From Albugo candida (lineage: Eukaryota; Oomycota; Peronosporomycetes; Albuginales; Albuginaceae), in contig CAJNAR010000162.1 in the NCBI GenBank assembly GCA_905220665.1, positions 62,001 through 126,000 on the forward strand: a stretch of DNA of 64,000 bases, read 5' to 3'. A model generated the notes under the pieces. It saw only the letters and a program-made list of their open reading frames with translations. It searched no databases and was not told the DNA's origin. Shown piece after piece: positions 34,120-44,907 of this stretch. How positions within the stretch are numbered: position 1 is the stretch's first letter; each line of letters begins with the position of its first letter. The translations under genes were made by a program, and so were the position numbers.

Positions 34120-35123
34120 ATGTCTGAAAGTGTGGAGGAATTTACAGCGAAAGTAGAAAAGCTTGATATATGTCAGATAGACGGTGGAAAGCATGGAAGA
34201 CATTCGAGTAACTCTCGAAATGGAATGAAAAATATATGTTACAAATTCATGCAACGCAGATGCAAAAACACAAACTGCGTATACATTCACGATGGCAAGT
34301 TGTGTCCTCAATATTATAGGACGGGGCACTGTAGTCGTGCGGATGAGTGTACCAAGAACCACTTTGTCAGCGCACTTGAGAAAGAAGAAGCGCCTGAAGA
34401 TACAAAAGAAAAAAGAACACACCGAAAACCTGGAAAACGCACCATTAAACGAAACACGGAAACGTGGGAACCAATGAAGAAGCCAGTGGATGTGCGCATA
34501 GTTTTTGATTTGGGTCACATGGAGCAAAAATGTACCACACAATTGACTGATCGCGACATCTTATTGGCTCCAAACTTGTTTCACGAGTATCCAACACATT
34601 ACATTTATAATCAACTGGTACAAGAGATTGAAAATTGTGGTTTGCCAAAGGGTAATTTACTTAAGTTATGGCATGGGGGAATGATAAGATTGAGGGCACG
34701 CACTTCATTGCTGATGACAAGATGGCGTGGAAAAAGGCTTGTCCGACGTTCGAACTCGTACTTGATCGAGTAAAAACGTTTTTCCAGATGGAAATCCGGG
34801 CAACGCGTTTCAATTGGTACAAAGACACGTCACAATGGAAACCATTTCATTTTGACGCAGCTGCTATGAAACCTGAAAAAGCCGCATTGCAAAATTTTAC
34901 GGTAGGAGTATCTTTCGGCGCCACACGAGATGCCGCGTTTGAGCATGCATCAACCAAGACAGTGTTAAGTCTCCCACAAGCTGATGGATGCATATACGCT
35001 TTTGCTAAAGATACTAATATTTTATGGCGACACGGCATTCTGCAAGACAATCCCGTCAGAAATGAAGGTAGAATCTCCATCATTGCTTGGGGCTGGGTTG
35101 ATCAGATGGTACCCGTCGCATGA
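34120..35123 (+). CDS. CCCH zinc-finger protein fused to a 2-oxoglutarate/Fe(II) oxygenase; reading frame broken near 34673
   Basis: The N-terminal part (34120-~34675, ~185 residues) has two CCCH fingers: C-x7-C-x4-C-x3-H (CYKFMQRRCKNTNCVYIH), then C-x8-C-x5-C-x3-H (CPQYYRTGHCSRADECTKNH), which usually bind RNA. The C-terminal part (~34677-35123, shifted frame) looks like a double-stranded beta-helix oxygenase: RFNWYKDTSQWKPFHFDAAA carries the HxD iron ligands, WRHGI the distal His, and RISIIAWG the Arg that would hold 2-oxoglutarate. The frames join at LLKLWHG / NDKIEG inside a run of five G (34673-34677); one more G would restore the frame. No plausible intron fits (36 nt at most). Either this is a sequencing error or a real frameshift. 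Oxidative demethylation of RNA is a possible role but is inference. Confidence 0.75.
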
Positions 35124-36606
35124 ATTGATATGTAATTCAGTCAACTATCGAGGATATTTATAGTAGGTAGAGAGGGTAACGATTTTGCCCGATAAGATGC
35201 GTTAATAGCGATCGACATAGTTGCTAAATATACTCACTGTTAAGGGTAGCAGCGGAACCCTTCTAACGGACATCGAGATAGGAGCTAATTGACCTTGAAA
35301 AGTTTTGGATTTGCGCCAACTTGGCTAGACTCTAGCTCTAAAGACTTCATTGCTCCGGTAGGAAGGGTCAATAAGCATCGACTCTGAATATCTGAGGTAG
35401 AATGTGTCACCATGCAGAACCGTCAAGTCTTCAACTGAATTTGACTTGTCAGAGTTTGCAAGCAAATCGTTACACATGATTTCAGACATTGATGACGGAT
35501 CTCGTAACCTTCTAAGCTGACAGAGTAGAATCTGGCTTTGTATCAGGCTTCATTCGAATGCCTATAGAGTATATATTTGCGTGCGATGAATCCACGAAAA
35601 CAGTTTTCTAATGTAAGGTTGTTTTGTCAGAGTGCAACTTCAATCTACGATTTGAAATGAAAGGAAATGGTGATTACCACTGAACTCCGCCTTTTTTAAT
35701 ATCCCATCGTGCATACATTTCTGAGCGCGAAAAAGCATGTGAAGTTGTGATACCTGAGCTCATGTCCCACAGAACATTGCTATATTCCTTTTGATATATA
35801 AAAGCCGTCGTCACTATTCTCCTCACACATTTCGATAAATTAATAAGAAAAGCAAGTAAGTCACGGTCACCGATGCTCACAAGTATATGTAGTCGACTCG
35901 CAATCCAGGGATGTGTTTAAAATTCATTTAAGTCATAGAGCCGCATACACGTACCAATGACTATTGCAAGAAACAGAGCTAATATCGATGTTTGGTTGTA
36001 AGTACGATATCGTGCTTTGTGAATATTGTTGTGAGCATGCTAACGATGCTGTTATGATCCGAATATTCTACGGCCAAACGATGTTTGCAATAAACTTCGA
36101 AGCTTTGTGATTATATACTCGTGTCAAAAAATCCAAATTTTACCGGAGTCACGGTTTTTTCAAAATATATATTGTTCACTGTAGCCCGATCCTTTAACAG
36201 AGATTTTCAAAAGAAGTTAAGAACCGGTAAAAATTTGAAAAAGATAACGTTAAAAATACAGTCCAGAAATTTTCATGCTTTCAGAGACTTTGTATTCGTT
36301 GGGATTATAAGCCAATCAGCAGCTCGTATTCCAAAAATAATCTAGCTAATTCAACTTTCACAAAAAGAAAATCCGAAAACAACATTCGTTTTGATCGAAC
36401 AGTCCATCGTAATCTCGGAGACATGAATCAAAAGTTAGCAGATTGGATCTTGAGAGCAAAAAAACGGACTAAAAAACAGGATCGAAGCCAAACAATTCAA
36501 AATAAAAGCCGACTTTTGCAGTGTTAAGATACTCGGTGCTCTGCCATTATACAATTTGACCTGAGTGATACAGCAGGTATTATACGACAAACGTGTTAAC
36601 ACAAGC
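35124..36606. other. Intergenic region, mostly without recognisable genes
   Basis: About 1.5 kb. Apart from the possible small spliced gene at 35674-36000, I see only AT-rich sequence. A Lys/Phe-rich frame at 36121-36345 reflects local A/T composition. Confidence 0.45.
35674..36000 (-). CDS. Possible small spliced membrane protein (tentative)
   Basis: Minus-strand segments can be joined by plausible short introns. A very hydrophobic stretch around 35990-35955 (SILALFLAIVI), a donor at ~35954 (GTACGT), a second hydrophobic stretch (SVTVTYLLFLLIYRNV) at ~35875-35825, a further intron, a ~26-nt exon, and a last exon ending MYARWDIKKGGVQW at a stop at 35674. This would be a small protein with one or two transmembrane helices. 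No start codon could be placed and one intron would be only 33 nt, so the model is weak. Alternatively the unspliced 68-codon frame here is chance. Confidence 0.25.
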
Positions 36607-37449
36607 ATGTTACAACAACGCTATGAAATCCATCACACTATAGGTGAAGCATTATACGGTCAAGTATGGTTCTGTCTTGATCAGTCATTTCACAATCGAC
36701 CCGTTGCAATCAAACAAATCGATCTGGCACAAGTACATCAGGTGCTGTTAGGTAACAAACAAATGGACAATCCATTCAACGAAGGCCTCACAATACATAA
36801 GCTTATGAGTGGTGGAAAACCTCACAATCACATTCTTCAGTTTTATGACGCATTCATCGTCGATCAATCGTACTATGTTGTGATGGAATACTGCGAAGGA
36901 GGCGATTTGTTAGATTTATTGCAATCTATGCCGCAACACCGATTTCCGGAGCCTATCGCCATGCGATATTTTCGTCAGATTGTACACGGCCTTAGGCATT
37001 TACACACACAAAATATTGCACATCGTGACATATCACTTGAGAATATTTTGATGAAAAGAAACCAGTGCAAAATATGTGATTTCGGCTTGAGTACTCCAGC
37101 TCATCGTATGTGTTCAGAAACGGTGGGGAAAGCGTACTACATGGCTCCTGAAGTTGTTCTTGGTGAGCAATATGATCCCGCCGCTGCTGATGTGTGGTCT
37201 TTGGGAATTCTGCTATTTATCATGCTGACAGGTTCTCCTCTGACTCCGAGTGCTTCAGAGGAAGAGAAAGCATTCATGGCGTTTAAGAAGTACGGAGTAG
37301 CAGGAATTATTTTCTCTTGGGAAATGCATTTGCTTCTTTCCGATGAGGTCGTCGACTTATTGAGCGGTTTGTTGCAATTGTCGCCACTCAAACGATTGAC
37401 AATCGAAGAAATTATTCTGCATACAGCTTTTGCGACAAACGTGTGGTAG
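36607..37449 (+). CDS. Serine/threonine protein kinase
   Basis: A 280-residue protein that is almost only a kinase domain. Visible motifs: a degenerate Gly loop GEALYGQVW (residues 13-21), VAIK with ATP-binding Lys36, HRD at 139-141 in AHRDISLENIL, DFG at 158-160, and APE at 180-182. All catalytic residues are present, so activity is expected. The layout is that of small CAMK/ULK-like kinases, of which oomycetes have many; the substrate is unknown. The frame is open upstream to a GTG at 36565, but the first ATG (36607) gives MLQQRYEIHHTIG, a natural kinase start. There are no introns. Confidence 0.9.
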   Translation: MLQQRYEIHHTIGEALYGQVWFCLDQSFHNRPVAIKQIDLAQVHQVLLGNKQMDNPFNEGLTIHKLMSGGKPHNHILQFYDAFIVDQSYYVVMEYCEGGDLLDLLQSMPQHRFPEPIAMRYFRQIVHGLRHLHTQNIAHRDISLENILMKRNQCKICDFGLSTPAHRMCSETVGKAYYMAPEVVLGEQYDPAAADVWSLGILLFIMLTGSPLTPSASEEEKAFMAFKKYGVAGIIFSWEMHLLLSDEVVDLLSGLLQLSPLKRLTIEEIILHTAFATNVW

Positions 37450-37554
37450 AGGAAACGCCCAGCCGTCATGGCAATTTTAGAACAGAGCACCCGCTCAAGC
37501 AGTAGCTGTAATTTTGCTTGTGATCATTCCGCTTAACTTCTTAACCGAATTTAG

Positions 37555-39039
37555 TTACGGACACTTTTTATGTATCAACGACGGACCATGTTCTGCGTAC
37601 TCTTCTTTGGACATCCACATTTCATGAAATGACCCGAGTGAGCCAAGGATTGATCCACCAAGGAATGATCCGATTTTTCGTTCCTGAGGTTGAGCTGCGA
37701 TTACTTTGACTCGAACATTGGTGCCTGTGCCGATCGTACCACTATTGGTATTCATACTTGGTTGCGTGTTCCCTGATACAGGAAAAGATCGTTTTTGTAA
37801 CGACACCGCTGCCTCTTTCTCCAGTCGATTTGTCAGATTCTCGAAACAAGAACTGCCACCGGTCACGATAATATTCTGAAACAAGTCTCGGCGTGCATCT
37901 GTCTCGGTTGTATACCCACCCACATCACAGATAAGTTTAGAAAGCGACATCCCATTCGGAGACGTGGAGACGGTACGTGAGTCTTCTATATCACTTTTAA
38001 AGTAATGTTCTGCTACACTGAATCTCTCCGCACCTAATGAGATGATCGTTTTGTCCGGTAACTCATACTGAATACGTGGTAATTGCGTATTTTCATTTTC
38101 CAAAAATGTGCTATCTGCAACATGACAAAGATTGCTTTCTTTTGCTTGTGTGTAATACGTCCAAAGAGGGTGCTTCAGCTCTGTGCATAAGTTCTGCGAC
38201 TCCCACTGCGCGTGCAACCTTGACTGTAAGAATGCGTCTAGATCAAAACCACCAAATTCAACCATTTGTGTTCGAGGGTACCGGAATGCGTATCCTTCTT
38301 GGACAGTGGATACACTAGTATACGTCGCACCCATTTCCACTACCAATCCACTGGTACGTGCGTTGGCATAACAAGCCAAAACCGAGCTCTTGGAACAAAA
38401 TAGAGCCGGAAGTTGTAGTTGCTCCATGAGCGCTTGTACCATTTCCTCTCGGGCTTTTCGACTCTGCTTTATATCTTCCTTACTATGTTCGAGAATGGTA
38501 CTGTCCAAATGATGTCTAATAGGTGCATTAACACTATTCCTCACGTTCGCGTTTGGAGATCGCATTCGTGAATCTGCTTCCTTTGTATCAATCCCTCTCC
38601 CTAAGGTAACACCTTTGTCGGATAATTTATCAAAATTACCAAATGGGCGTTCCACCAATAGAAGAGGACGTTCAGCCCAGTCTACTTGAAGATTCGTAGT
38701 ACCCATTTTCAAGAGCCAATCACAAATTCCTTCAGTATCAAATTCCATTTCTTTTGCTTCTTTTGCGACTTGGAAGTGATCTTTACCAACTCTCCGCGAC
38801 AGTATACTCTCGTATACGTGAGGAAAGTCTTCGCCCGCGTATCCTAATTTACATCGTGACGTGCCGTATTCGAATATCAACGCACCCAGGTCATTTGCTT
38901 CAGCTTGTGCACTTGTATGAGCAGACAAGTTGATTGATTTGTTGTGATTATTGTTTGTAAACGTTGTTGTCCCCGTGCTTTCTTTCTCGTTGAAAGTGTT
39001 GCTATCGGCATCATTCACGCTTTGTCCACCAGTGTACAT
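37555..39039 (-). CDS. Actin-related protein, Arp4/BAF53-like
   Basis: A 494-residue actin-fold protein: ALIFEYGTSRCKLGYAGEDF (phosphate-1 loop), LLLVERPFG, LVVEMGATYTSV (phosphate-2), MVEFGGFDLDAFL, and IIVTGGSSCFENLTNRLEKE (adenosine loop). The insertions between subdomains and the MYTGG start resemble Arp4, a shared subunit of INO80, SWR1, NuA4 and SWI/SNF chromatin complexes in the nucleus. The usual C-terminal MW.SK.EY element is present (EMWMSKEEYAEHG). The frame is open upstream to 39180, but the start at 39039 begins with the family-like MYTGG. Two low-complexity Thr/Asn/Ser insertions (about residues 15-45 and 425-445) are unusual. Confidence 0.87.
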   Translation of the reverse strand: MYTGGQSVNDADSNTFNEKESTGTTTFTNNNHNKSINLSAHTSAQAEANDLGALIFEYGTSRCKLGYAGEDFPHVYESILSRRVGKDHFQVAKEAKEMEFDTEGICDWLLKMGTTNLQVDWAERPLLLVERPFGNFDKLSDKGVTLGRGIDTKEADSRMRSPNANVRNSVNAPIRHHLDSTILEHSKEDIKQSRKAREEMVQALMEQLQLPALFCSKSSVLACYANARTSGLVVEMGATYTSVSTVQEGYAFRYPRTQMVEFGGFDLDAFLQSRLHAQWESQNLCTELKHPLWTYYTQAKESNLCHVADSTFLENENTQLPRIQYELPDKTIISLGAERFSVAEHYFKSDIEDSRTVSTSPNGMSLSKLICDVGGYTTETDARRDLFQNIIVTGGSSCFENLTNRLEKEAAVSLQKRSFPVSGNTQPSMNTNSGTIGTGTNVRVKVIAAQPQERKIGSFLGGSILGSLGSFHEMWMSKEEYAEHGPSLIHKKCP

Positions 39040-42000
39040 TCTTTTATGTAATGTACGGTACCTACTTGTGCGGGTTCCGTAGCTGTGCACAAGAATGATG
39101 AAAATGTTCGTCACAGTGACAATAAGGTCTCTCTGAACCAATTTGGAATGGCCGAAAGTGCATTTCACCTGATATGTCAACCTCTCTCACTCCTAAGGTC
39201 TTTTTCCTATCTTCTTTTCGTGAAAGCGCTTTGTCAGTCCCATGGATTTGAATCAAAAACTGAATGAATTAATAGAAAAGACCTGAGGCAAATGACACCT
39301 TACACCACAAATTGTTGAAATGGAGAAACTGAGCTGTACCGTCATCTCATGTGGTCGGATCGCCTTTGAAAACTCCTTATGCACAACCGCATGCACAATA
39401 GAATTGGAAGAGTACTCATAATCAGTCAAGCTGCGATCTACATTCTTCGACTTGTATTCTCCTTACCCATCAGATTATGCTATTCGTGTGATTTTTGATG
39501 AAAGTCGGATAATGCTTCAAATGAGCATTGCTCGTGCCGCAACCCGGTGACTAGAGTGGTAGGATTAACACCCGACGGTTTTACACGTAACGCATTCGTC
39601 TTATTTCTAATTAATTTATTATCGAGCTGACCAAGTGCAAGTTCAGTCAGTTGTAAACGATGTGAAGAAATAATTGGCTCTCTGCTATCGATTCCAGCCG
39701 TCCTTTAGCAGCACTTCCTGATGCAAACGTTCTGCTTGAACAATGTATCTCGAAAGTTACTAGGGGCAAAATGAGGCTTCTCTTCACATCTGATGAAGTT
39801 GTTAGCACATCTACTAACAGGTGTTCTGGCCATGAGCTCAAGCTTTCGGCTCGGAGATACTAGCTGACGCGGGGACACTGCCTCGTATCGTCGATTTGAG
39901 TTTTACCACCAGCCAACTGAAATTAATGGTTGACGACGAAATAAAGCGTAAGCCCGGTTTAGTGACTAAATTCAATCGTAATTTGGGACCAGGTGATTAA
40001 ATTCTTTTTAAGAAATATTTTGGTCGTGTTCAATCCCGCAACTGATCGTGTGAACCTTCTCTTCCTACTTTTCAAACCACTACGCAACTCTTGGCTCGCT
40101 AAAAAACCAGCCTGACTTGATGCCTACCTTACATTGAATGACTATTACTGGACCATTATCCATTAACACGCACACCTTTCTGGAGAGAGAAAGACACACA
40201 AGATATTTCAACTTTTCAGCATCGTTTGATGCAACAACCTCACACTCTTCAGAACCATCAACGAACTAGATAATATCCCGAATTTGAGTAGCTTATGTTT
40301 CTCAATCACATCGCATGGCACTGTGTCACCCCATAGCTCACCTTCACCACTTATACCATCTTTGGCTACCGACTTACGGCATTATGCAAATGCTTATTGT
40401 GAACCCTGCAGAAATTATTCAAGAAGTCGACTTATCTTCGCATTATCTATCCGCGCGTACATAACAAGCAAGTCATGGACTTTTGCAGCTCCTATACGCA
40501 TGGGTTACGGCCTTTTGCGACTACTGTTGTGGACAGTATTTCATTGGACATGTAGCTTGGTTCTATCTAAGCACCATATGAGCTTTTAGCAGTTTGATAC
40601 CGTGTCCTGCGACATTAAATCACATGCATATCGAGCCCCAGCGTATCGTCTGAAGAACGTTTACTTTTTAGAGTTCGGATCAGCTGAAATCATCTTGATT
40701 GTGCGCGATCACTTCCACCATCTCGACAGACTTCTATTTATGTCACCTTATAAAGCATACTCTTAATGCAGCAGTGACACCAGTAATCAACAGCTACGCC
40801 ACAGAGATGATTTTAATCGCAACACGTTATAAGCTCAATGTTTCTGGTGGCATCGCTGATGAGTGAGACAACGCAATTTCTAGTATTCAAACGAATGAAT
40901 GCTGACCTCGACTGTCCACCGACATCATAAGTAGCACTCCTTCCAAAAATCCTCCTTGTTACCACACCAGCCTGCACCGGAATCAGCATAACTGCCAAGT
41001 TGACTTATCAGAGAGGAAGGGGGCGAGTCAGATCCGTCTGTATTCGTCGTCAGTACGCTGTGATAAATTTTTGGTCTGGCGTTGCCAAAGACGTGCAGGC
41101 TCAGTATCCTTGCAGTCAGGCGGTCGGCGATGGTACATTTCCGTCTCCCCTAGCTTGCGCCTTCCGTCATTTTCAAGGCGCGAGAAACATCACGCATTCA
41201 CGTGCGTCAAAACTTTGTCGCCGTAAGGCTCCCATCAGCCTGGGTGCTCTGCGATCGTACCATGAGAAGTACCCGGGATATGTTGACCTCTTGTAGCACC
41301 TCACCGTTAAGAGATGCTTGTGTGCCGTTGCAGCAACAGTCATCTCATTATAGTCTGTAATAAAGAAGCGCTCAGTCCAAGGGACCCCTCTGAATTTCAT
41401 CGGGAAGTACAGGTGGAGGCCATAGCGATTTACAGAAACTAAGCGCTCAAAGTCCTAGCTTGCGCAGGTGCAGTCCTGATGGGGCGCGACGCGAGCTGGC
41501 GTTGACTGTTTCATTTCGCGGTATGGGATGTGTGTCATTGCTCTTCTTAGTGGACCAAATGCTCGTGTCGTCGATTCGATCATGTTTAGCGGCGCAACAA
41601 ATAAGCAGTTTTTCTTAGCCATACTTGTAGTATATAGTGAAGAAGAAATGCTTTCCCTACCGTAAGATTTAATGATCCTCAAATGCTTCCTACTGCTGCA
41701 ATCCGTGCGTACTAAGCAAGAAATGAAGGCGACGTTATGCGTTTTTATGTTTAGTAAATGTTCCAAATCATTGTCAGAGAGGTGACAAGAAACAGGGACA
41801 CTCTTCCATTGTTGGATCTGAATGAGGTATTGCACGCCTTGTCGATAAGATATCACGAAACGTGCTCATTTGGATATAACTAAGCGATCATTTCAGCATA
41901 CACTTTTGGTAGCAGGTAGAAGTTTTGGCTATTTCGTTTGGTTCCTTGGAATTGGTTTTATGTCTGATTTAAACATTCTACTTATGGAGTGTATGCTAAT

Positions 42001-42652
42001 ATGTAGCTTGTGCGCACAGCTAAAAGACTTGAATATGCTGTACGGCTACTTGGTTCCTTTATTCGTCTTGCACGGCAGCGGGATACATCATGGAGTAGCA
42101 GATCTGGAGGCGGGACATAATCAAGCCTGAAGCCTTCTTTAATAAACAGTTCTGCGCGATATTAAAAACTCAAGACGAGACTTCATTGATTGTGGGCACT
42201 GCAATGTTCATTAACGGAATTGCAGGATAGTTCAGATGTGTAGATAATTTCGCTTCATGAAAGCGTCAATGTGTTGATTCAATTCTTCCCCAGAGGCCAC
42301 ATGAATGATACAGGTGTATCAGAAAAGAGTATTTAGTCAGTACGAAGCCGGCCATCTCGACCAAAACACCCAAATCTCTGTGAAATGTCCGTGCCTGTAT
42401 GTGAATTTGCAAGGCAGTACTCGTGCACAAATCACTCAAAATTTAAAAGACATATTTACATGATACGGATTTTACCATTGACTATGTACCGAGAATGTTT
42501 TTCTTCCACATAAGATTGCTAAATTTACAACTCAATAAAAAGGCGCCGCCCAGTGACGCGCTACTTGGGCTCATGTAGCGTACTTGATCACTATGAGAAG
42601 TTGAAATGATGGAGGGAAACCACAAAGAAAGCGATAAATTTTCCGCTCGTTG
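39040..42652. other. 3.6-kb gene-poor, probably decayed region
   Basis: No known gene is recognised. The first ~140 bases may be the 5' UTR of the Arp4-like gene. Frames at 40284-40589 (plus), 41000-41296 (plus) and 41455-41856 (minus, from a GTG) have no motif I know; the last has near-normal composition and could be an eroded gene. No RNA gene or inverted repeat was found. Confidence 0.45.
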
Positions 42653-43483
42653 CTACGTGCTCGGTGCCCTTGTCATATGGTTGATTTTGTTTTCCTGCAA
42701 AAGCGCCGGCCCACTGCTACATCGATCGTGCTGAAGATCGCTTCTATCATTTAACAAATCGTGCTTCAATTTTCTATCGTCTCGAAAGCTTTTTCCAAAA
42801 AAGGAAAGCATTAACGAAGCAGCAGCTTCCGTATTCCTCTCAAGTCGTACTTCATCCGCTGGCAGATCTTCCAGGATATTTTTGCTTGGTTGTACGGATT
42901 TATGAAAGAGACTTTTTTTTACTCGTTCCAGCTTTCCATTGGCATCCGGATCGTCAATTACGTCTTTCAACTTGGTTTCTAGATGAAAAATGTGACGCGA
43001 GTACTTCATCTTTTCTTCCACCGTATGTGTATTGTCTTGTGCTTTTTTAAGCATGTCGATCGTTCGTAATAACGACCGGATTTGACGATGCGGCCACCTT
43101 TTGATTCCACAGCGGCGACAAATGCGCTTGAGAAAAGTAGTACAAATGCCGAATTCCCGAGCTACTTGTACAATAGGCTTATTAAAGTGAGGTCGGAGAT
43201 CAGATAGTCTGATGTCTCTGGATGTTGAGGTCAATTGCGCTTTGCGTTGTAACAACCCTCTACAAGTTTGTACTCGGAATTGCGGTTTATGGATAAGCGT
43301 AACTGTTTTTTCAGATACTTCGTCATGAGCTTTGGTCAGACAATATAGATGAGAAGAGCGTTCAGCGACAGTTGAGGATGTAATACCGTCCGATGCGTTT
43401 ATGCGCATTTTTGCCAAAGAAACACCGGCCTGGATTTCTGTATTGCTCAGACAGCACAATGATGAAGGAGCTACCCGATTCAT
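42653..43483 (-). CDS. RWP-RK domain transcription factor, second member
   Basis: A 276-residue frame. The RWP-RK domain is central: LRPHFNKPIVQVAREFGICT followed by TFLKRICRRCGIKRWPHRQI, with the RWPHRQ signature in place of RWPYRK. It is followed by a helix (RSLLRTIDML) and a coiled-coil-like basic segment. N- and C-terminal flanks are Ser-rich and unlike those of the RWP-RK gene at 30856, so the two are not recent duplicates. The frame is open upstream to a TTG; the first ATG at 43483 (MNRVAPSSLCCLSN) is used, though an upstream non-coding exon or N-terminal exon cannot be excluded. Confidence 0.88.
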   Translation of the reverse strand: MNRVAPSSLCCLSNTEIQAGVSLAKMRINASDGITSSTVAERSSHLYCLTKAHDEVSEKTVTLIHKPQFRVQTCRGLLQRKAQLTSTSRDIRLSDLRPHFNKPIVQVAREFGICTTFLKRICRRCGIKRWPHRQIRSLLRTIDMLKKAQDNTHTVEEKMKYSRHIFHLETKLKDVIDDPDANGKLERVKKSLFHKSVQPSKNILEDLPADEVRLERNTEAAASLMLSFFGKSFRDDRKLKHDLLNDRSDLQHDRCSSGPALLQENKINHMTRAPST

Positions 43484-43868
43484 CGCCGCGGTGACTTGTG
43501 AGTAACTGTACTTTGTCAGCAATTATCGAGCGAGACAATCAAGGTAAGTGAAATGCTCGAAAAACTTTTCAGCTCTTAGTTTTTCGAAAGAGTTTCATTC
43601 ATGTATTAAACACTTGATTTGTGGTCCTAGGTCTATGGTCAAACGGAAGCAACTATGCCTTAGAGACTTTATGTGCAAAAATGTTGCACGCTCACAGTGA
43701 GAAGGGGTCACCACAGCCAGGAGGGCCTCAAGCAGATATCTAGAAGACTAATTCCAACCGTGGGTTTGTTCGAATAATTGTAGGTAGGTATGCAGGGGCT
43801 TCGGACAAGGCCTTACCCAACACTTTTCAGCACAGTCAAAAAAATCAAGCTGAGTAAGAGTCTTTACC
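43484..43868. other. Divergent spacer between RWP-RK-2 and the secreted-protein candidate
   Basis: 385 bases containing the upstream sequences of both genes. No definite motif was seen. Confidence 0.45.
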
Positions 43869-44907
43869 ATGCAAAAAAGTTTGCCGATATTTTTAGCCGT
43901 TGCTGCTCTTTTCCTTCATGCTAAGTCAAGTACGGAATACGATTTGTTGCGTCATGATGGTCAATTCTTTTTCAAATTGCCCGAGGAAAATTACGTTTTC
44001 ATTAGACTTCATGATGTTCGCTCAATTCTACCGTCAGGTACGATCCCAACGTCACCAAACAATTGTTTGGACGACTATTATCAACATTCATACGATGAAA
44101 AGGAGATTAACTTACATGGGATGATACCAGAATCGGCGAAGAGCGGTCAAGTGTCAGGGGTACTGGACCACAAGCCTCTCAATAAGCTGGGTCGGTGTCT
44201 ATGAGGCTGACAAAAAAAGCTGGAACATCGTTCTAGCACTCCATCAAGTAGGGTCCCTCACTCCTGCCATGATATTGGGGCTAGGCCAGAGTAACTTTAA
44301 CAGAGAGCTGTTTCCGGTCGTGCTAAAGCTTCTTCCAACGAATAACAAAATCGTATTCCAAAAGAACTTGAAGCAAGCACAACGTGAGCGAGTCATCAAT
44401 ACGGAAGCTGGTTTTTTCAAATGGACACCACAAAAAGAAATCGCGACAATTTCCTCACCTTCGGTTGGTGAATTTGTATCATTTGCGCTGGATGACTTCG
44501 TGCAATTGCCGCGCTGCTTGATTAATAAGCTTCCGGAGACTTGCGCTGTCACATACCCGGACGAAGCAAAAACCAAACAAGTATGTATCAGTATTTCATG
44601 CACGTGTAATACATGGATGCTTAGCTACGACAGAAAGAACGAAAATCAAGCCAGTATATCCCTCACTCTCGAAGACTTGATGCATGACGAAGAGGAGATG
44701 AATGCTGGCATGTGCAGCACGGTGATTCGGGCAACACCACAAAAAGCAGTTGGGGCCGAGGCGAGAATGAAAACAATTGGCTTGGGCACTTTGAAGTCAA
44801 AGTACGTTGTTATCGACGAACGTGGATACCAAATCCTTGACAGTAAATTTGCGGAAGCTGAATCGACGCCGAGAGATCGAGAAACTCGCACAATTTATGA
44901 GAATTAA
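43869..44907 (+). pseudogene. Secreted protein candidate split over two frames
   Basis: The first frame (43869-44204) begins with a clear signal peptide: MQKSLPIFLAVAALFLHAKS, a basic n-region, a hydrophobic core and a small-residue cleavage region. The rest of the protein appears to continue in the next frame from about 44140 (WVGVYEADKKSWNIVLALHQ) through 44907, giving roughly 330 residues in total with several cysteines (CISISCTC). Either a frame break near 44130-44200 or an unrecognised intron separates them; a good donor is present at 44041 (CAG|GTACGA), but I found no acceptor in the right phase. I know no family for it. A secreted, lineage-specific protein in a gene-poor block is what oomycete effectors often look like, but this is inference, and no RxLR or CHxC motif was seen. 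Confidence 0.5.

Noticed and set aside
34633..34692. An intron explaining the frame change in the CCCH-oxygenase gene
   Set aside because: The only GT...AG pairs are under 40 nt and either leave a stop or the wrong phase; a one-base change in the G run is simpler.
39040..39180. 47-residue N-terminal extension of the Arp4-like protein
   Set aside because: It has no actin homology; a family-like MYTGG start lies at 39039.
39535..39600. Possible tRNA-like sequence
   Set aside because: A GTAGGATT..CCCGACGG stretch is suggestive, but no acceptor or T-arm pairing could be found.
40284..41296. Plus-strand frames of about 100 codons
   Set aside because: No recognisable domain and a Ser/Arg/Leu-rich composition typical of chance frames.
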